From the IMG/VR virus record IMGVR_UViG_3300020187_000069, positions 1-42,637 of that record: a stretch of DNA of 42,637 nt, one strand, 5' to 3'. How positions within the stretch are numbered: position 1 is the first letter of the stretch; every line of letters starts with the position of its first letter. Positions 19,204 through 28,007 of the stretch are shown in pieces. The notes beneath the pieces are model-generated. The model made no database searches. It saw only the letters and a list, made by a program, of their open reading frames with translations, and was not told where the DNA came from. Position numbers and translations under genes: made by a program. The DNA is from a virus.

Positions 19204-20118
19204 TTAGTTATAAGTAATTTTACTACCAAGGTTGGTAGTGTTATCGTTAGAAATCCAATCGTAACTTTGCGTAAATACGTCCCCTACATTATTTCGGTTA
19301 GTAAAAGAACACTTGTTAAAATTAAATTTAAATCCTCTAAAGTCGTTTCCTGTTAATCCGTTTCCTGCTGTTATAAGTACTGGTACATTTTGTTTCCAAT
19401 TTTGTACATCGGAATTAAATGTATCCAGTATATACTGACCAACAGAACCGGAGACAATCCGCTTCTTTAAAGTGAAATTAGAGGGGTACATTGTAGTATT
19501 GACATTATGAGTATTACCAATATTCAATGCTTTATTGACAGTTTCGTAAGGAGTCCATTCAATGTTATTTTGAAGCTCTACAGCGACAGAAAACACACCT
19601 TCTGTTAAGTTGGTGGTAGACATAAACACTGACAAGTCTTTCATATACTGAGGAGTTCTTGTTCCTCCTGAAAAAGAAGTAAAAGAACTGTTTCCTCTTG
19701 TTAATCTTGATGCTTCTCCGGCAATTGTCAACTTGAGATTCTCTAATTTCTCAATTATGAATGTCCCATTAGTTATAACACAATTTTCCAGCCTGTAAAC
19801 ATCATTAGGTAATTTTATGTACATTGTAAAGGTATTTAAAGTATAAGTACCTGCTTTAAAATTAACTAGTAAATTAAAAACTGTATCCAGCGCTGTTTCT
19901 GTAATTGCTGGAATAGTAAAACTAAAATTTGCTGCATTGGCTTTCGTAATGTTGGAAGCGTCATGCAAGTTTTGCGGAGCATGTAGAGTTTTTTGCTCAT
20001 ACGTGTTATCCGTAAAAGTTTGGCTAAAACTTAAATCCTTAGTTACGTCTAGTCTTATTTTTCCTGCACCTGCATCAATATAGACCTCCGCTTCATTTTT
20101 AAAGTTGTAATTAGCCAT
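19204..20118 (-). CDS. Second tail-tube-like protein
   Basis: A 304-residue protein that looks like a diverged paralogue of the major tail protein just upstream. Both start MA(D/N) and share a strand pattern near residues 5-45 (VYIDAGAGKIRLDVTKDLSFSQ here; VFIKVGTAVWEMPVLDGFSFSQ there, aligned through the FSFSQ/LSFSQ motif) and a later (I/V)SGS strand. Beta-rich with no catalytic motifs. It follows a promoter-terminator pair (20136-20207) and an ACGGAGAC ribosome binding site. Likely a tube-cap, tube-initiator or minor tube subunit. Confidence 0.72.
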   Translation of the reverse strand: MANYNFKNEAEVYIDAGAGKIRLDVTKDLSFSQTFTDNTYEQKTLHAPQNLHDASNITKANAANFSFTIPAITETALDTVFNLLVNFKAGTYTLNTFTMYIKLPNDVYRLENCVITNGTFIIEKLENLKLTIAGEASRLTRGNSSFTSFSGGTRTPQYMKDLSVFMSTTNLTEGVFSVAVELQNNIEWTPYETVNKALNIGNTHNVNTTMYPSNFTLKKRIVSGSVGQYILDTFNSDVQNWKQNVPVLITAGNGLTGNDFRGFKFNFNKCSFTNRNNVGDVFTQSYDWISNDNTTNLGSKITYN

Positions 20119-20125
20119 TTGTCTC

Positions 20126-20160
20126 CGTATAATAAAAGGGGCTCGAAAAAGAGCCCCTTC
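20126..20160 (-). terminator. Intrinsic terminator between tail tube genes
   Basis: A perfect 9-bp inverted repeat (AAGGGGCTC / GAGCCCCTT, 20136-20144 and 20151-20159) with a 6-base loop. On the minus strand it is followed by TTATTAT after the stem TT, giving a U-rich tail. It lies downstream of the major tail gene and only about 12 bases beyond the predicted start of the 20179-20207 promoter. On the plus strand a weaker T-rich tail also follows. Confidence 0.85.
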
Positions 20161-20178
20161 TAACTTTTTCTATTTCAT

Positions 20179-20207
20179 AGTATAGTCCAAAAGACCTTCT
20201 ATGTCAA
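20179..20207 (-). promoter_or_regulatory. Sigma70 promoter immediately upstream of a terminator
   Basis: Minus-strand TTGACA (20202-20207), 17 bp, TATACT (20179-20184), preceded by the A/T-rich block GTAAAAATATTTC. Transcription would start near 20172 and meet the terminator stem at 20159 at once. Family member of the other late promoters, with a slightly weaker -10. Confidence 0.8.
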
Positions 20208-20232
20208 GAAATATTTTTACGTACCTTCTACC

Positions 20233-21528
20233 TTACACAACATCCTTACCAAAGTACTTAACAGTAAGTTCGTCGGTCTTGTCAATTGCACTAGGTAGTG
20301 CGTGGAACGTAGTCTCCAGAGAGATAACATCATCAATCGAGTGAGAAGGTAGCTCAAGGTGACAATCTAACATTGACAGCTCAACACGAGGTAAGTTAGG
20401 TGTGGTTCCACCAATAGCAAATACTAAACGGTGATTATTTGTAACCGTGGTAGTATCGCCTAAGAGATCTTCAAACAACTCTGCGCTTGAATCCGTATCA
20501 TTATTCAAGTAACAAGTAAAGCTACCTGAGACTGAACGAGCACCTGTAACGTGACCGATTGGCTGGTTCACACTTCCAAGAGTTTCTGGAGTAAGGAATG
20601 AAATGTTGTTGGTAATAGTAACATTACCGCCTGTTAATACTAGGCCATACTCAGACTCTAATGCTGCTTTACCTGTGCCGGTACCTGAAGCAGTGGTAGA
20701 GTTTGCAACAAACTCAATACCTACAGTCGCTGCAGAAGCTCCAATTGCAGTCCAGTTAGTATCACCAACTTCAGTAATCTTATAACGCTTACCAGTTACA
20801 GGTTGTGTAGCAGCATTAATTAGTGCAGGAGTACCATACTTACCCGCAGTAAGAGTAGTTAGTCGGTTACGAATAAAGTTGTTTGTTGCACTAATACCTT
20901 CATAAACAGTACGAGTAGGAACTGTAGTACCTTCATCGGTAATAATAGAACCCATGCCGGACCAGTTAATAGTTGCAATACCATCAATATCAAAGTCTGC
21001 AGAAGCTTCGTTAACAACACAATCTGCAATCTTATAAACAGTTTTTGTATCATCAGCTCCACCCATTACAAAAAAGATGTCTGCTACACCTAGAGTACTT
21101 TTGTTAGACTGACCAAAGTCAATCTCGCCTGAAGTACCGTCATGTTTAATATAGGCGGTTCCACCAGCTTCGTTTTTAAACTCGTAGCCTTGATAGTGTG
21201 CAGGACCTGCTAGCAATGCCCAAAGTACTTCTTCTACTCCGTGATGATCGCCGTCAGTTGCAGAAACTTTTCCATCTCCAGTACCTGTTGTAGTAAAAGG
21301 ACGCATATAAGTAGAAAAACTCCACTCTGCAGGTGCGAATGAATCGGTAAACATTCGTCGTCCACGACGGCTTGAGCCACCTGTACCTGACATTTCGGAC
21401 AGAGTTACCTCTGACGCGTTTGTTGCTTGTGAGAATGAAAATCCATCAAGAACAGGCATTTCCCAAACAGCGGTGCCTACCTTAATGAATACTTTCGTAT
21501 CTCTGCTAAAATATAATTGATCAGCCAT
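20233..21528 (-). CDS. Major tail (tube) protein
   Basis: A 431-residue beta-rich protein starting MADQLYFSRDTKVFIKVG, with the position (after the tail terminator gene, before a hairpin terminator) and composition expected of a tail tube subunit. Residues 60-150 include a typical tube region (WSFSTYMRPF, EEVLWALLAG). Residues 240-290 contain an inserted module (GKRYKITEVGDTNWTAIGA ... GTGKA) that also occurs in the tail-tip protein. The C-terminal part (SVSGSFTCYL ... RVELSMLDCHLELPS) is the second tube-like half. Good AGGAGA ribosome binding site. Confidence 0.87.
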   Translation of the reverse strand: MADQLYFSRDTKVFIKVGTAVWEMPVLDGFSFSQATNASEVTLSEMSGTGGSSRRGRRMFTDSFAPAEWSFSTYMRPFTTTGTGDGKVSATDGDHHGVEEVLWALLAGPAHYQGYEFKNEAGGTAYIKHDGTSGEIDFGQSNKSTLGVADIFFVMGGADDTKTVYKIADCVVNEASADFDIDGIATINWSGMGSIITDEGTTVPTRTVYEGISATNNFIRNRLTTLTAGKYGTPALINAATQPVTGKRYKITEVGDTNWTAIGASAATVGIEFVANSTTASGTGTGKAALESEYGLVLTGGNVTITNNISFLTPETLGSVNQPIGHVTGARSVSGSFTCYLNNDTDSSAELFEDLLGDTTTVTNNHRLVFAIGGTTPNLPRVELSMLDCHLELPSHSIDDVISLETTFHALPSAIDKTDELTVKYFGKDVV

Positions 21529-21592
21529 AGTTAATCTCCTATGATTATCTTGAAAAGGCTAGGACGTGAACGTTTGCTCTTGCCTGCATTTT

Positions 21593-22039
21593 CTAATAAC
21601 GAACCTCTATAACCATCTCTCCGACGCCTAAAGGTTCAAGTACACCCTCATCAGTATCGATACTGACTACAGTGATTTGTTGTGTAAACTGGCTCGTACT
21701 AGTACGATCCTGATATTCCAGTACTGAGTTTTCCTCTAATACTGTCTCCACGTCTTCTAATAAGGCATCTAGTGCTGCTACTGCATCTTCTTCTCGAACA
21801 TAACATCTTACTGTAACAGATAAAAACCTATCTTTATAGCCGCCTCCTTGATACTCTCTAGTCTCAGCGCCGGCATTTAGGTGAACGGTGGGAAACTCTT
21901 CCACTTCATCCCAAAATTTTAAACGAGGGGAAACATTTCCTGATAAATCAGTAAGAAAAGCTCCTTGCCCGTTTATGTCTTTTAGCTTTTCAGCTAGAGC
22001 ATTAGTAATACCTAAACGTCTTGTAGTATATGCTCTCAT
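21593..22039 (-). CDS. Tail terminator protein
   Basis: A 148-residue protein between the neck protein and the major tail gene, the usual place of lambda gpU-type terminators. It starts with a helix (TRRLGITNALAEKLKDING), then beta strands (FPTVHLNAGAETREYQGGGYKDRFLSV split around the Gly run) and an acidic helix (EEDAVAALDALLEDVETVL), closing with GEMVIEVRY. This alpha-beta order is that of tail terminators that cap the tube and join it to the head. It overlaps the preceding gene by one base. Confidence 0.82.
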   Translation of the reverse strand: MRAYTTRRLGITNALAEKLKDINGQGAFLTDLSGNVSPRLKFWDEVEEFPTVHLNAGAETREYQGGGYKDRFLSVTVRCYVREEDAVAALDALLEDVETVLEENSVLEYQDRTSTSQFTQQITVVSIDTDEGVLEPLGVGEMVIEVRY

Positions 22040-23484
22040 TAAACTCTCCTAGTGTATATTCTGCCTAGAGCCATCTCTGCTGCTATCTCTCTAATGGACT
22101 TATCTATCAATTCTCTAGGGTCTCTATACCCGTTTGCCCACGGAGGGCTTCCTAATCCTTCTTCAAAAACCTGATAAGGACCTTTCTGATATGTATAACC
22201 TACACTCGGAAAACCTTTTGGAGTTATTTGCACATCTGTTACCTGAGTACTATTTGCAAATCTTCCTGTTACATTGTTCAGTGCGGGTGTTCCCATATTC
22301 TTTCTTACTGTTTGAGGCAGTTTACTATTTATCTGTACTGCTAGCTTCAACATATCTTGTAAAGGAGACTTTTGTGTAGGTCTTCTTTTTGTTTTCTTAG
22401 TAGAAGCTAGAGCCGCCAAGCCTTTTACGGCTATACTACCTTTTGGCTTGACGCCTTTTCTACCTTTACTATTTTTCTCAGTTTTTACAGTTTTCTTACT
22501 GTGTTTTACAGTTAGGTCTTTTGCACTAACTGTTATATCTGGATTTTTTAATTTCTTAAAAGGTTCTGTGGCCTTTTTACGTGTTTGTTTCTTTTTTATA
22601 GTTCTGAAGCTGTCTGAACCTTCTAAATCCATCATTTTATTAAGCATAGCAGGATTATCTAATATTTGTTTAATTCTTTTCTTTGCCTCATTTAATAACT
22701 TTTTCATCTCTGAACCGGCAATAATATTTCCTCCAGCACCTATCAAAGATATATTTTGTGTCATATCTGAGGTACTTCTCATGAAAGTAATATCAACTCC
22801 CATTTTATTCAAATCACTTAATAATTGTGATTCTGTTAAAGGAGTAGAATTTACACCTTTACTGTAAACAGTACTTGCATGTTTATCAAAGAACTCTCTT
22901 GTCATTGTTTCTATGACACCCTCTCCTTCGGCGTGTCCAGAATGTCCCATTTTTCCCTTGCTCTGTATATCTTGTTCTTCTCTAAGGTTGTAGTTTTTAT
23001 TAAACTTCTGTAGTGCTTTGGAACCTTTTGCAAAACTTGCTTTAATACCAAAAAAGAATTTCCTGTATGCATCTGAATAAGAGACTTTTATCTTGTCAAA
23101 AACATCTGCTTGGCCTTGTGCCCAGTTATTAGGAGTTTTACCTGTTCTTATATCAGTAGTGAATACAAAAGAAAAAGAAATCTCACTTCCTTTAAATCGA
23201 GTTACCCCATTCTTTGCTTTTGCTGTTTCATTTATCTTTGATAAAGCATTATACAAATCTCTACTAAAAAATCCCGCTAATCTTTTTACTTCCGTCTCTC
23301 TTTTTTTCGTAAGTCTTATAGATTTGCTTCTTAATTCTCCTAACATTTCATCTATAAATACATTTTGATCATACGTGAATGTATGTGTATTTAAATTGTA
23401 CTCCAATCTTTTAGACTCTGGAGTATTTTCTGTAAACTCTTTATCAAGTTTAGTCAGAAAAGCTAAAAGACTTTGAGTACTCAC
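22039..23484 (-). CDS. Neck / head-tail completion protein with long basic insert
   Basis: A 481-residue protein placed between the gp6-like connector and the tail terminator, where HK97 gp10-type proteins normally lie. Those are usually about 100-180 residues, so this one is much longer. Residues 295-370 are strikingly basic (KKKQTRKKATEPFKK, then KTKRRPTQK). The C-terminal part (NVTGRFANST ... YQVFEEGLGSPPWANGYRDP) resembles the conserved end of gp10-like proteins, including the RDPRELI helix. The N-terminal 290 residues are not recognised. Function in neck assembly is inferred from position and C-terminus. Confidence 0.7.
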   Translation of the reverse strand: MSTQSLLAFLTKLDKEFTENTPESKRLEYNLNTHTFTYDQNVFIDEMLGELRSKSIRLTKKRETEVKRLAGFFSRDLYNALSKINETAKAKNGVTRFKGSEISFSFVFTTDIRTGKTPNNWAQGQADVFDKIKVSYSDAYRKFFFGIKASFAKGSKALQKFNKNYNLREEQDIQSKGKMGHSGHAEGEGVIETMTREFFDKHASTVYSKGVNSTPLTESQLLSDLNKMGVDITFMRSTSDMTQNISLIGAGGNIIAGSEMKKLLNEAKKRIKQILDNPAMLNKMMDLEGSDSFRTIKKKQTRKKATEPFKKLKNPDITVSAKDLTVKHSKKTVKTEKNSKGRKGVKPKGSIAVKGLAALASTKKTKRRPTQKSPLQDMLKLAVQINSKLPQTVRKNMGTPALNNVTGRFANSTQVTDVQITPKGFPSVGYTYQKGPYQVFEEGLGSPPWANGYRDPRELIDKSIREIAAEMALGRIYTRRV

Positions 23485-24068
23485 TAAAAGTTCTTATATA
23501 GATCCAAGACCCTTTTAATGTGGTCTGGGAACGCTACATTATCACGTTGACTTGAAGAAGTATTATTTTGAATACTTGCTCCTTGCATAGTTTGACGTGC
23601 TTTATGTTCGTTTTTCAAATAGTAAGTGACTAAGTCAATTACAGCTAGTTGTAAATCTGCAGGACAATCTGAATAGCCTGCTTTATAAGTAATTTTAACA
23701 GCAGCTGGTCCACCGGGCCAGTTCTTCTTTCCACCTTGTGTGCTTACCCTATATATTACATCTAAGGTAGTATCTGCAAAGTACTCGGTGGCGGGAACAG
23801 TAGTATAACTAGAACTGTAATCATCCCTTTCCTCTACAGACACAATTGAAACTAAAGGAGTTTCTGTTAGTTGTACTAAATTAGTAGCCCAGTTAATACT
23901 AAATGTTTCTACTTTATTTGAGGAGTAGTGGTCAACAATACTGTTACCGCAATAAGTTTTTACTAATTGACTTACAGATGCAATCAAAGTATTAATACGA
24001 GAGTCATCTTTCGTACTTACGATAGCTTCCGAAATTTTGTATGTATCTATGTCTATCAAGTTTGCCAT
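23484..24068 (-). CDS. Head-tail connector (gp6-like)
   Basis: A 194-residue protein with the pattern of HK97 gp6-type adaptors: an N-terminal helix (RINTLIASVSQLVKTYCG), central strands (LTETPLVSIVSVEERDD) and a C-terminal helical part (DLQLAVIDLVTYYLKNE). It starts right after the terminator that follows the capsid gene and shares one base with the next gene. In the virion such proteins form the ring under the portal. Confidence 0.83.
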   Translation of the reverse strand: MANLIDIDTYKISEAIVSTKDDSRINTLIASVSQLVKTYCGNSIVDHYSSNKVETFSINWATNLVQLTETPLVSIVSVEERDDYSSSYTTVPATEYFADTTLDVIYRVSTQGGKKNWPGGPAAVKITYKAGYSDCPADLQLAVIDLVTYYLKNEHKARQTMQGASIQNNTSSSQRDNVAFPDHIKRVLDLYKNF

Positions 24069-24084
24069 TTATAAGTCCATTAGT

Positions 24085-24111
24085 AAAAACTTGGGGGAGA
24101 TAAACTCCCCC
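24085..24111 (-). terminator. Intrinsic terminator after the capsid gene
   Basis: Inverted repeat GGGGGAG / CTCCCCC (24093-24099 and 24105-24111) with a 5-base loop. On the minus strand it is followed by AAGTTTTTAC. It separates the highly expressed capsid gene from the connector gene, so it probably lowers downstream transcription instead of stopping it fully. Confidence 0.85.
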
Positions 24112-24133
24112 TCGTTTCTATACTTTTTAAGTA

Positions 24134-26140
24134 TTAAGCAATGAAGTCAATCTTCACTACGGGCTGGTCAGCACCAGAGCCGGCATTGATTTCCTCGAAA
24201 CCAAGAGACTGGCTAGCGACGATCACTCGACGCTGGTTCATAACTTCGTAGTCCTGCTCAACGGTTACACCGCGAAGACGAGGAGTTACATAGTTACGAG
24301 TGTAACATGCAAATGCAGCTGGTCCAGCCGCAGCTTCTGCTGCAAACTGATCAGATACAACTACTGGAGTACCGTAAACGGCTCCGATAGTACCAGTTAC
24401 ACGTGCTGCAAGATCAGATCCTACTTCATCCAGAGTCTGGAAGCTAGCATCTTCTAACAGATCGTAGTAGCTGTTCTGGCTTACGATGTAGGCCAAATCA
24501 GTTGGGTTAAGACCATACTTACCCATGCCCTGACGAGCACCAAGCAACATAGCTGAAGTCATCTTAGCAGAGTTACCTGTAGCGATAGAAGCGCCATCAA
24601 GGTCAATCTTGCCAGAGTGAGTAGCTGCGTAGCCGTCAAGACCAGTGATAGAACCACCGCCCATAATGAATGCAGACTCAACAGCTTTTGCGTGAGCACG
24701 AGCTACTGATTCAACGATCATAGGCATCAAGTTAATGAGTACTTGCTCGTCAACGTCGTTGTCCATGAAAGAACTAGAAACGAGACGGTAAGCATTCAAG
24801 ATTACTTGCTTAGGCTGGAACTTGTTAGCATTGCCACCAGAGTTACCTTGGTTCTGCAAGTTTCCGCCAGTAGCGGCAGTTGCCCATGCAGCTGCGTCAA
24901 CGTCAGGCTGGATAGGAAGTACAGTTGCTGCACCATTAACTGGGATTTCACGGAACAAACGAGCTACTTTCAGCTCATTCATGATTTCTTTCTCGATGAG
25001 ATTAGAAACTTCCTGATCGATGTCTGCTGCGTTAGTAGTATAATCGATACCAGCTTTTTCCTGAAGGTCTTGAGCAAAAGAAGTATTCATACCTTTTTGA
25101 GTCATAACACCAAGAAGGTGAGCAGTCATAAAGTCCTGGCCCCACTTAGTAATATCGCCTTTACCAGAACGGTCAGAAAAAGTCTTCTTGCTATTTTTCA
25201 TAGCATCGATTTCTGCTGATTTCTCTTCCAACTCAGACTTGTACTGCTTAAGTACTTCGTCAATTTTTGCGTCTTTTTCGGTAAGCTGCTTCTGAACGTC
25301 AGCCATAAGAGCTTCAACGCCAGTTTGTACGCCCGTTTTAACGCGGATTTCTTCGGCTTCAATAGCCTGTGCTTTTTCAACTTCTGCTTCGGCGGATGCC
25401 TTTGCTTCTGCTTCATCAGCTGCTTTTTGCTCGGCTTGCTTCATAGCAATCTTAGCAGCTGTATCTTCAGCTACCTTCTTTGCAAAAGCTTCCAAGTCGA
25501 TGTTTTGATTATCCATCTTGATCTCCTGATCTGCGGAATTAATTTCCGCGCTTTGAGGTGTGTGGTCACTAGCTATTCCCGAAGTAATATCTTCATCCTT
25601 AGCCAGAGACTGACCTGCTAGATCTACACGATTTGTGAAAGTTTTTTTGAATTCTTCGTACTCTTCAGAAGAGTCAAAAGACTTCGCGAGCGAAAAAGTG
25701 GCCGATTGATTGCATGGCACAGATACTACAGATACCTCAAACAACTCAGCGTCCTTAATCATAAGTCCGTCGGTTTCCTTAATATAATCAGCATCCTTGA
25801 CTCGGAAACCTACGGAAAAGGCCCCAAGAACACCGTCTTTAACTAGTTCTGCAACATTAGCGGGTGCAGACTTGCTAATCTTACATTCTAACTCCAAACC
25901 ATCTGGTCCAGATTTCAGACCAGTAGCTCGGCCAATAGGCTTGTCATAATCATGATTAAACAAGATAATTGGATTTTTTTCAAAGTTCTTTAGTCCACCT
26001 TTTTGCCATGCTTCTGCTGAGATGGAATCACCCGCGCGATCAAAGTCAGCCGTGCTTGCCATTCCGCGAATCATCACAGATCCATCATCCTGCTCATGAG
26101 TCTTGAAAGTAGACGTCAGATTAAAGATTTTATTCATCAT
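24134..26140 (-). CDS. Fused prohead protease, scaffold and major capsid protein
   Basis: A 668-residue protein in which HK97-type functions, usually two genes, form one frame. Residues 1-165 are an S78-type prohead protease: IRGMASTADFDRAGD, catalytic His in LFNHDYDKPIG and Ser in GAFSVGF. Residues 205-320 are a Glu/Lys/Ala-rich coiled coil resembling the scaffold (delta) domain. Residues 330-668 are the HK97-fold capsid (REIPVNGAATVLPIQPD, LDGYAATHSG, YGTPVVVSDQF). An internal ATG at 25516 with GGAG seven bases upstream could yield a separate 460-residue scaffold-capsid protein. A terminator follows. Confidence 0.92.
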   Translation of the reverse strand: MMNKIFNLTSTFKTHEQDDGSVMIRGMASTADFDRAGDSISAEAWQKGGLKNFEKNPIILFNHDYDKPIGRATGLKSGPDGLELECKISKSAPANVAELVKDGVLGAFSVGFRVKDADYIKETDGLMIKDAELFEVSVVSVPCNQSATFSLAKSFDSSEEYEEFKKTFTNRVDLAGQSLAKDEDITSGIASDHTPQSAEINSADQEIKMDNQNIDLEAFAKKVAEDTAAKIAMKQAEQKAADEAEAKASAEAEVEKAQAIEAEEIRVKTGVQTGVEALMADVQKQLTEKDAKIDEVLKQYKSELEEKSAEIDAMKNSKKTFSDRSGKGDITKWGQDFMTAHLLGVMTQKGMNTSFAQDLQEKAGIDYTTNAADIDQEVSNLIEKEIMNELKVARLFREIPVNGAATVLPIQPDVDAAAWATAATGGNLQNQGNSGGNANKFQPKQVILNAYRLVSSSFMDNDVDEQVLINLMPMIVESVARAHAKAVESAFIMGGGSITGLDGYAATHSGKIDLDGASIATGNSAKMTSAMLLGARQGMGKYGLNPTDLAYIVSQNSYYDLLEDASFQTLDEVGSDLAARVTGTIGAVYGTPVVVSDQFAAEAAAGPAAFACYTRNYVTPRLRGVTVEQDYEVMNQRRVIVASQSLGFEEINAGSGADQPVVKIDFIA
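25514..25526 (-). promoter_or_regulatory. Internal ribosome binding site and start for capsid form
   Basis: Inside the fused gene the minus strand reads CAGGAGATCAAGATG, a good Shine-Dalgarno spaced seven bases from an in-frame ATG (25514-25516). It falls between the protease part and the coiled coil, where a separate capsid gene would start. Confidence 0.65.
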
Positions 26141-26462
26141 CTTTATCCTTTTTTACTGCTGGTTTAACAGCAGGCTTGACCGCAGCCTTAGGTGCTGGCT
26201 TAGGTTCTTTAGGCGGGGCAGGTTTTGGTTTAGGAGGAGGGTTTTCCTTCTTCTTAATTTCTGCCCACACATCTGGAAGAGAGCCTTCTAAAATACTTAA
26301 CATACGACTCCAGCTTCCAAAAAAGTTGAGTACAAGGCCTGCTCGAATAGGTGTGCGTGTTTCAATATGTTCATACTCACGCTTACTGAGTACCTTACCT
26401 TCTTCTAGCATTACCATTGATACTGCTTCGAGGACTTTTCCTCGTTTTCTAATACTTCCCAT
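26130..26462 (-). CDS. Small Pro/Lys-rich protein of the head module
   Basis: A 110-residue protein between portal and protease-capsid genes, sharing one base with the portal stop and overlapping the capsid gene by 11 bp. Residues 1-65 look folded (SIRKRGKVLEAVSMVMLEEG; HIETRTPIRAGLVLNFFGSW). Residues 70-110 are a low-complexity Pro/Lys/Ala tail (PPPKPKPAPPKEPKPAPK). No enzymatic motif. The flexible basic tail could contact DNA or the portal; function unknown. Confidence 0.75.
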   Translation of the reverse strand: MGSIRKRGKVLEAVSMVMLEEGKVLSKREYEHIETRTPIRAGLVLNFFGSWSRMLSILEGSLPDVWAEIKKKENPPPKPKPAPPKEPKPAPKAAVKPAVKPAVKKDKDDE

Positions 26463-27652
26463 TATTCCTCCGGTTCCTCGACAGGGCGTCCACCCTCGTC
26501 TGGGTTAGTTGCTGATCCTGCAATGTTTGCAGGAACGCGAATTTCTTCTGTACCTTCAATAGGCTCAAAGCCTAATCGGTCTCTTGCTTCTGCGGCAGTA
26601 ATAATACCGCCATTTACTAGTGAAGTATAGTAAGCTGAAGCATCTCGTAGTTCTGGTTGCAAAGCGGGAATATCGGAAATATCCTCACGTAATTCAAAAC
26701 CAAAAAATCTTTCGAGTCCATAATTAATTTTTCGGACTATAGGAAGTATAGTCTCCAAATAGTACATCCGCATATTTGGGCGAATGTTGGCGTTGTTGCC
26801 AGAATCCATCATAATTGGAGGGATTCCTAACGCCTTTAAAATAATCTTTTCATTCTCATCTATCGAAGTTTGAAAATCCAATTCTTTAAAATTTACATTG
26901 GATATCGCATCTACTTCGATTCCACCATCTAAGATAAGAGGTCGTCTTCCTCCCGCGTCTGGACGGTATCTTGCTTGCCAAGAAACCATCATACGCTCTT
27001 TAATTTTTTCCGAAAGTGTGTTAGGAGATTTAAGTACTAAACCTGGCACGGCTCCGTTCTTAAAGAAGTTATCTTGGAAGGCTCTCATGCTTTTCATCAG
27101 AACCATAGTACGTAATGCAGGCTTTAGTCTTGGAACTCCTCGATAGATTGAGTGAAAAGAGTTTTCTTTAATATGAATAATCTCATCTGGACTAAAAGTA
27201 ATGTCATGCATTGTAAACTTTTCGATATACGTTTCTTTGCTAGAATGTATTCGTACATCTGTTGCTGGCAAATGGTAGAGATGTGCTCCGTCAAAGTACA
27301 TAAAAATATTGCCATCAATTAAAAAATCAGTAATAAGATTACGTTTAAAGCTATTGATATCTTGGTAAGGATTAGGAGACTTGTTTAAAAGTACTTCTAC
27401 TTTAGACCTTTTAATACCTGGAACTACGCCCCTAAAAGCGTTGTCTCTAGAAACTAGAGTAGGAATCTCAGCTACGTCATCAACGATCATATTTACGCCG
27501 CGATTAACGATTTCTAAGTCTTCATATGCTTTTTCATAACTAAAGCTTGGCTCTCGTGAAGAGTTAATATCATTGCCCATGTGAAGCTGCGCAGGATTTA
27601 ACTTCTCCTCAACTTCTACAGGTTTTTTCTCAAAAATATTATACCATGCCAT
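26462..27652 (-). CDS. Portal protein (HK97 family)
   Basis: A 396-residue portal: it forms the ring through which DNA enters and leaves the head. Typical features are AYEDLEIVNRGVNMIVDDVA at residues 40-60, the LLNKSPNPYQDINSFKRNLI region, NIFMYFDGAHLYHLPA, FSPDEIIHIKENS, and LKALGIPPIMMDSG about residue 280. The C-terminus has the ITAAEARDRLGFEPIEGTE motif common to the family. It overlaps the HNH gene by 14 bp. Confidence 0.93.
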   Translation of the reverse strand: MAWYNIFEKKPVEVEEKLNPAQLHMGNDINSSREPSFSYEKAYEDLEIVNRGVNMIVDDVAEIPTLVSRDNAFRGVVPGIKRSKVEVLLNKSPNPYQDINSFKRNLITDFLIDGNIFMYFDGAHLYHLPATDVRIHSSKETYIEKFTMHDITFSPDEIIHIKENSFHSIYRGVPRLKPALRTMVLMKSMRAFQDNFFKNGAVPGLVLKSPNTLSEKIKERMMVSWQARYRPDAGGRRPLILDGGIEVDAISNVNFKELDFQTSIDENEKIILKALGIPPIMMDSGNNANIRPNMRMYYLETILPIVRKINYGLERFFGFELREDISDIPALQPELRDASAYYTSLVNGGIITAAEARDRLGFEPIEGTEEIRVPANIAGSATNPDEGGRPVEEPEE

Positions 27653-28007
27653 TATGTTTTTCTCTTTGAATCTCTACCCAACGCATTTGCTTTTTTGCAG
27701 TGCCTAAACCCGGGTCTTTGCCATAAATTGAGTGAAGTTTTAAATGATGAGTATGACATAGTGTAACTGTGTAATCATATAGCTCAGCATGATGCTCTTC
27801 TATAAAGTCATCCCGAAGTGCTTGTATATACTCAGGATTATGTTTGTTCTTTGTTAACCATTGATTTAACAATGGTGTTAAACTGTAAAAGTGGTGAAAA
27901 TCAAGCTGCTCTGTCTCATTACAAATCTCACAAGCGGTGCCTTTTTCATACTTGGACTTAGCCTTATCCCGTACATACTTTACAACATCACGTTTTAACT
28001 TAGGCAT
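27639..28007 (-). CDS. HNH endonuclease
   Basis: A 122-residue protein with two Cys pairs and an HNH core: CEIC near residue 26, LDFHHFYSLTPLL, and TLCHTHHLKLHSIYGK. HNH proteins beside terminase and portal assist DNA cutting during packaging in HK97-like phages (known of the family). It is the first gene after the 28040-28068 promoter. The leader has GAGG, then an overlapping out-of-frame ATG that reads only four codons before the chosen ATG; the start is slightly uncertain. Confidence 0.88.
   Translation of the reverse strand: MPKLKRDVVKYVRDKAKSKYEKGTACEICNETEQLDFHHFYSLTPLLNQWLTKNKHNPEYIQALRDDFIEEHHAELYDYTVTLCHTHHLKLHSIYGKDPGLGTAKKQMRWVEIQREKHNGMV

Noticed and set aside
21544-21588. 14-codon frame MQARANVHVLAFSR between tail terminator and major tail genes
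   Set aside because: No ribosome binding site at a proper distance and too short to support without conservation data.
23085-23115. Minus-strand TTGACA inside the neck protein gene
   Set aside because: No TATAAT-like sequence 16-18 bp downstream and no A-rich block of the promoter family.
24743-25219. 158-codon plus-strand frame opposite the capsid gene
   Set aside because: Composition is a complement effect of the capsid coding sequence; no start signal and no recognisable protein.
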